Positions 5,096 to 6,599 of a stretch of 6,599 nt of DNA are shown here, one piece after another. The DNA lies in contig JASLBZ010000201.1 of NCBI GenBank assembly GCA_030146285.1, positions 1-6,599 on the forward strand, given 5' to 3'. Positions within the stretch are counted from its first letter, which is position 1. Each line of letters opens with the position of its first letter. The notes under the pieces were generated by a model. That model was not told where the DNA came from. It saw only the letters and a program-made list of their open reading frames with translations, and did not search any database. The translations under genes were made by a program, and so were the position numbers. Source of the DNA: Neisseriaceae bacterium (GTDB lineage: Bacteria; Pseudomonadota; Gammaproteobacteria; Burkholderiales; Neisseriaceae).

Positions 5096-6358
5096 TCATT
5101 CATTTTCGGTTAAAGTCAGCGGCAATAAAATTTGTGCGTGAACACCGCCATCGGTGTGGTTGCGTAGTGTCACACTGCCACCAATATGCGCCAAGGTTGC
5201 GTGTGAGAGCATCACGCCCAGCCCCATGCCAGCAGGTTTACTCGATGTGAGCTCAGTTAAGCCAGCTTGTTTGAGTTGGTTGCTACTCAAATGCCCACTG
5301 CGGTTATAAATATTAATACACAGCATGTGTGTGGACAAAATCATGCTGGATAATTCTACTCGATTATTGGTACCTGCATCGGCAGCATTGTTCAAAATAT
5401 TCAATAATGCTGACCAAAACAAAGGGCTGATTTGGGCGATTAATTGTTCAGGCAGCCTATTGTCAATGCTTAACTGCACATTGGGGCGCAAATTGCGCCA
5501 TTGGTCTAATTGATCGATTAAGACGGTTGTCACATTGATGGTTTTGTCTGTGGTTTGCGGGCTGGCTTTTAATTGCTGCAAGGATTCGGTACACAATTCC
5601 AATTGCTTTTGCATCAAATCCAAATCAGCCAGGCAATCTTTGGGCATGTTTGGGTAATGTTTTAATTCGTCTTGCAGTAAAAAAAGATTGTTAATGGGTG
5701 TGGACAATTGATGGGCTAAGGTAGCAGCACTGATGCCCAAGCTTAATAAACGTTCGTTTTTTTGCTGCTGCTGGTGTGCTTGTTTGAGTTTGGACTCGCG
5801 CCAATTTAATGCATACACAAGCCAAGACACCCAACCGGTAATGATGGCCGCAGAAAACGCAAAGGTTAGCCACATACCGCTTAAATGGATGCGCAATAAG
5901 GTTTGTGGCTGGTCGCTAACAATGGGAAAAGGGGACTGCCAAAAAAACAACGAAAAATAACCCACCAAACACATGCCAAAAATCAGCCAAGCAAAACGAA
6001 CTGAACAAACCAATGCCGCCATTAAAATCGGCAAAAAATACAAAGAAGTCATTGGATTGGTACTGCCACCTGTGAAAAGCAATACTTCCGTTAGTGCCAT
6101 GGTGTCGGCAATCAGTCCAAGATTCACCAAAAAACCAATGGAAATATTGTGATGGTTCATGAACAACAAACCAAAATTCACCATAATCAGAAAAAAAGCG
6201 ACCTGACCGAGCAATACCCACGGCAACATAATGTGATTGTAAGCACAAATGGCCATGCCAATTAGCAAAGCAATGGTAAATAACCAGCGCCCTTGCATTG
6301 CCAGAACAAAGATTTTGGGGTATTCGAGTAAGGCGAGGGTATGTTTTGGTAATGACAT
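5096..6358 (-). CDS. regB: RegB/PrrB-type membrane sensor histidine kinase
   Basis: Sensor kinase of 420 aa, first gene of the operon with the RegA-like regulator. About six hydrophobic segments (roughly 24-42, 44-66, 72-95, 104-118, 121-140, 160-183) match the six-TM sensor of RegB. GGSTNPM (97-103) corresponds to the RegB quinone-binding heptad GGxxNPF, with Met in place of Phe. A Gln-rich linker leads to the H-box LAHQLSTP with phospho-acceptor His216. Cys256 (QLELCTESL) is exactly 40 residues further on, the same distance as His225 to redox-active Cys265 in Rhodobacter capsulatus RegB. The N-box is ALLNILNNAADAG (317-329) and the G2-like box is GMGLG (377-381). The G1 Asp-x-Gly-x-Gly is not recognisable; Asn352-Arg-Ser-Gly stands in its place. 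An in-frame stop at 6365-6367 makes the ATG at 6358 the most upstream start, though no clear ribosome binding site precedes it. The likely role is sensing quinone or redox state in the inner membrane and phosphorylating the RegA partner. No senC-like gene is adjacent in the window. Confidence 0.9.
   Translation of the reverse strand: MSLPKHTLALLEYPKIFVLAMQGRWLFTIALLIGMAICAYNHIMLPWVLLGQVAFFLIMVNFGLLFMNHHNISIGFLVNLGLIADTMALTEVLLFTGGSTNPMTSLYFLPILMAALVCSVRFAWLIFGMCLVGYFSLFFWQSPFPIVSDQPQTLLRIHLSGMWLTFAFSAAIITGWVSWLVYALNWRESKLKQAHQQQQKNERLLSLGISAATLAHQLSTPINNLFLLQDELKHYPNMPKDCLADLDLMQKQLELCTESLQQLKASPQTTDKTINVTTVLIDQLDQWRNLRPNVQLSIDNRLPEQLIAQISPLFWSALLNILNNAADAGTNNRVELSSMILSTHMLCINIYNRSGHLSSNQLKQAGLTELTSSKPAGMGLGVMLSHATLAHIGGSVTLRNHTDGGVHAQILLPLTLTENE
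5447..5458 (-). repeat. DNA uptake sequence, AGGCTGCCTGAA variant, inside regB
   Basis: The minus strand, which is the coding strand of the kinase gene, reads AGGCTGCCTGAA, a perfect Simonsiella-type DUS. It encodes Arg-Leu-Pro-Glu (kinase residues 301-304), in the same frame and with the same peptide as the copy in mutS. The plus-strand reading continues AGGCAGCCTATT, so unlike the mutS copy it is not a perfect DUS on both strands. Confidence 0.75.
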
Positions 6359-6390
6359 GAAAAATCACATATAAAGAAACAAACCGTATT

Positions 6391-6430
6391 TTAGCGCATA
6401 TTATGAAATACTTAGCGAAAATTTAGCCGC
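6391..6430. promoter_or_regulatory. Phased TTAGC repeats upstream of the kinase-regulator operon (candidate operator)
   Basis: The pentamer TTAGC occurs at 6391-6395, 6412-6416 and 6423-6427, with start-to-start distances of 21 and 11 bases, about two turns and one turn of the helix. All three face the same way. They lie 33-70 bases upstream of the kinase ATG. On the minus strand a -10-like CATAAT (complement of 6400-6405) lies between them, without a convincing -35. The last two repeats together give GCGAA-N6-GCCGC (6415-6430), which loosely resembles the GCGGC/GTCGC half-sites reported for RegA. Autoregulation is an inference only. Confidence 0.3.
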
Positions 6431-6500
6431 TATTCAATCAATTTTTGTATTGGATTTTAAAGAATTTATTAATTAAATAGAAATTTCTTCACAATAGGTG

Positions 6501-6529
6501 TTGACAGGTATGGGCACCTGCCCTATAAT
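6501..6529 (+). promoter_or_regulatory. Perfect-consensus sigma-70 promoter for tRNA-fMet
   Basis: TTGACA (6501-6506) and TATAAT (6524-6529) are both exact consensus hexamers with the optimal 17-base spacer. Transcription should start near 6536, a few bases before the tRNA 5' end at 6543. A/T-rich tracts at about 6460-6490 lie where an UP element would be. The spacer contains the inverted repeat CAGGT-N6-ACCTG (6505-6520). Confidence 0.93.
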
Positions 6530-6542
6530 TCAATTCTTCAGT

Positions 6543-6599
<57 letters not shown>

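Noticed and set aside
5916..6368. Minus-strand frame of 150 codons overlapping the kinase N terminus
   Set aside because: It is the alternative frame of the membrane-spanning region; the kinase frame shows the real motifs and the overlapping peptide has none.
6431..6456. FNR-type box (TTGAT-N4-ATCAA) upstream of the kinase operon
   Set aside because: Only a TTGATTGAAT half-site is present on the minus strand; the dyad is missing.

Overview
The window looks like chromosomal core sequence from a betaproteobacterium of the family Neisseriaceae. The evidence is a MutS and a MltA of neisserial type, together with perfect 12-mers of the neisserial DNA uptake sequence (DUS). The DUS copies are not the AT-DUS of Neisseria meningitidis/gonorrhoeae. 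They match AGGCTGCCTGAA and AGGCAGCCTGAA, the dialects described for Simonsiella and Kingella, so a member of the Kingella/Simonsiella/Alysiella side of the family is more likely than a pathogenic Neisseria. The genus cannot be fixed from this sequence alone.

Layout, left to right. The first 292 bases are the 3' end of a plus-strand gene that probably encodes a uracil-DNA-glycosylase-superfamily protein. It converges on mltA (minus strand, lipoprotein lytic transglycosylase) across a symmetrical hairpin that can terminate both. mltA and mutS (plus strand, complete, 866 aa) diverge from a roughly 230-base intergenic region that holds a candidate promoter in each direction and three copies of an AAAGCCA-type repeat. 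mutS then converges on a two-gene minus-strand operon across a second hairpin terminator built from DUS sequence. The operon encodes a six-TM RegB/PrrB-type redox sensor kinase followed, after 9 bases, by its RegA/PrrA-type response regulator. The right end holds an AT-rich divergent region with phased TTAGC repeats on the kinase side and a perfect-consensus sigma-70 promoter driving an initiator tRNA-fMet gene, which the window edge cuts off.

Functionally there are four independent units: base-excision repair (partial), cell-wall turnover (MltA), mismatch repair (MutS; no mutL here), and respiratory/redox signalling (RegB-RegA), plus translation initiation (tRNA-fMet). No insertion sequence, phage gene, CRISPR array, toxin-antitoxin pair or other accessory element was seen, and I do not see a new multi-gene system. 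The points most worth following up are the RegB-like kinase, which keeps the redox cysteine but has an altered quinone motif and a degenerate ATP-binding G1 box; the mixture of two DUS dialects; and the repeats upstream of regB and between mltA and mutS.
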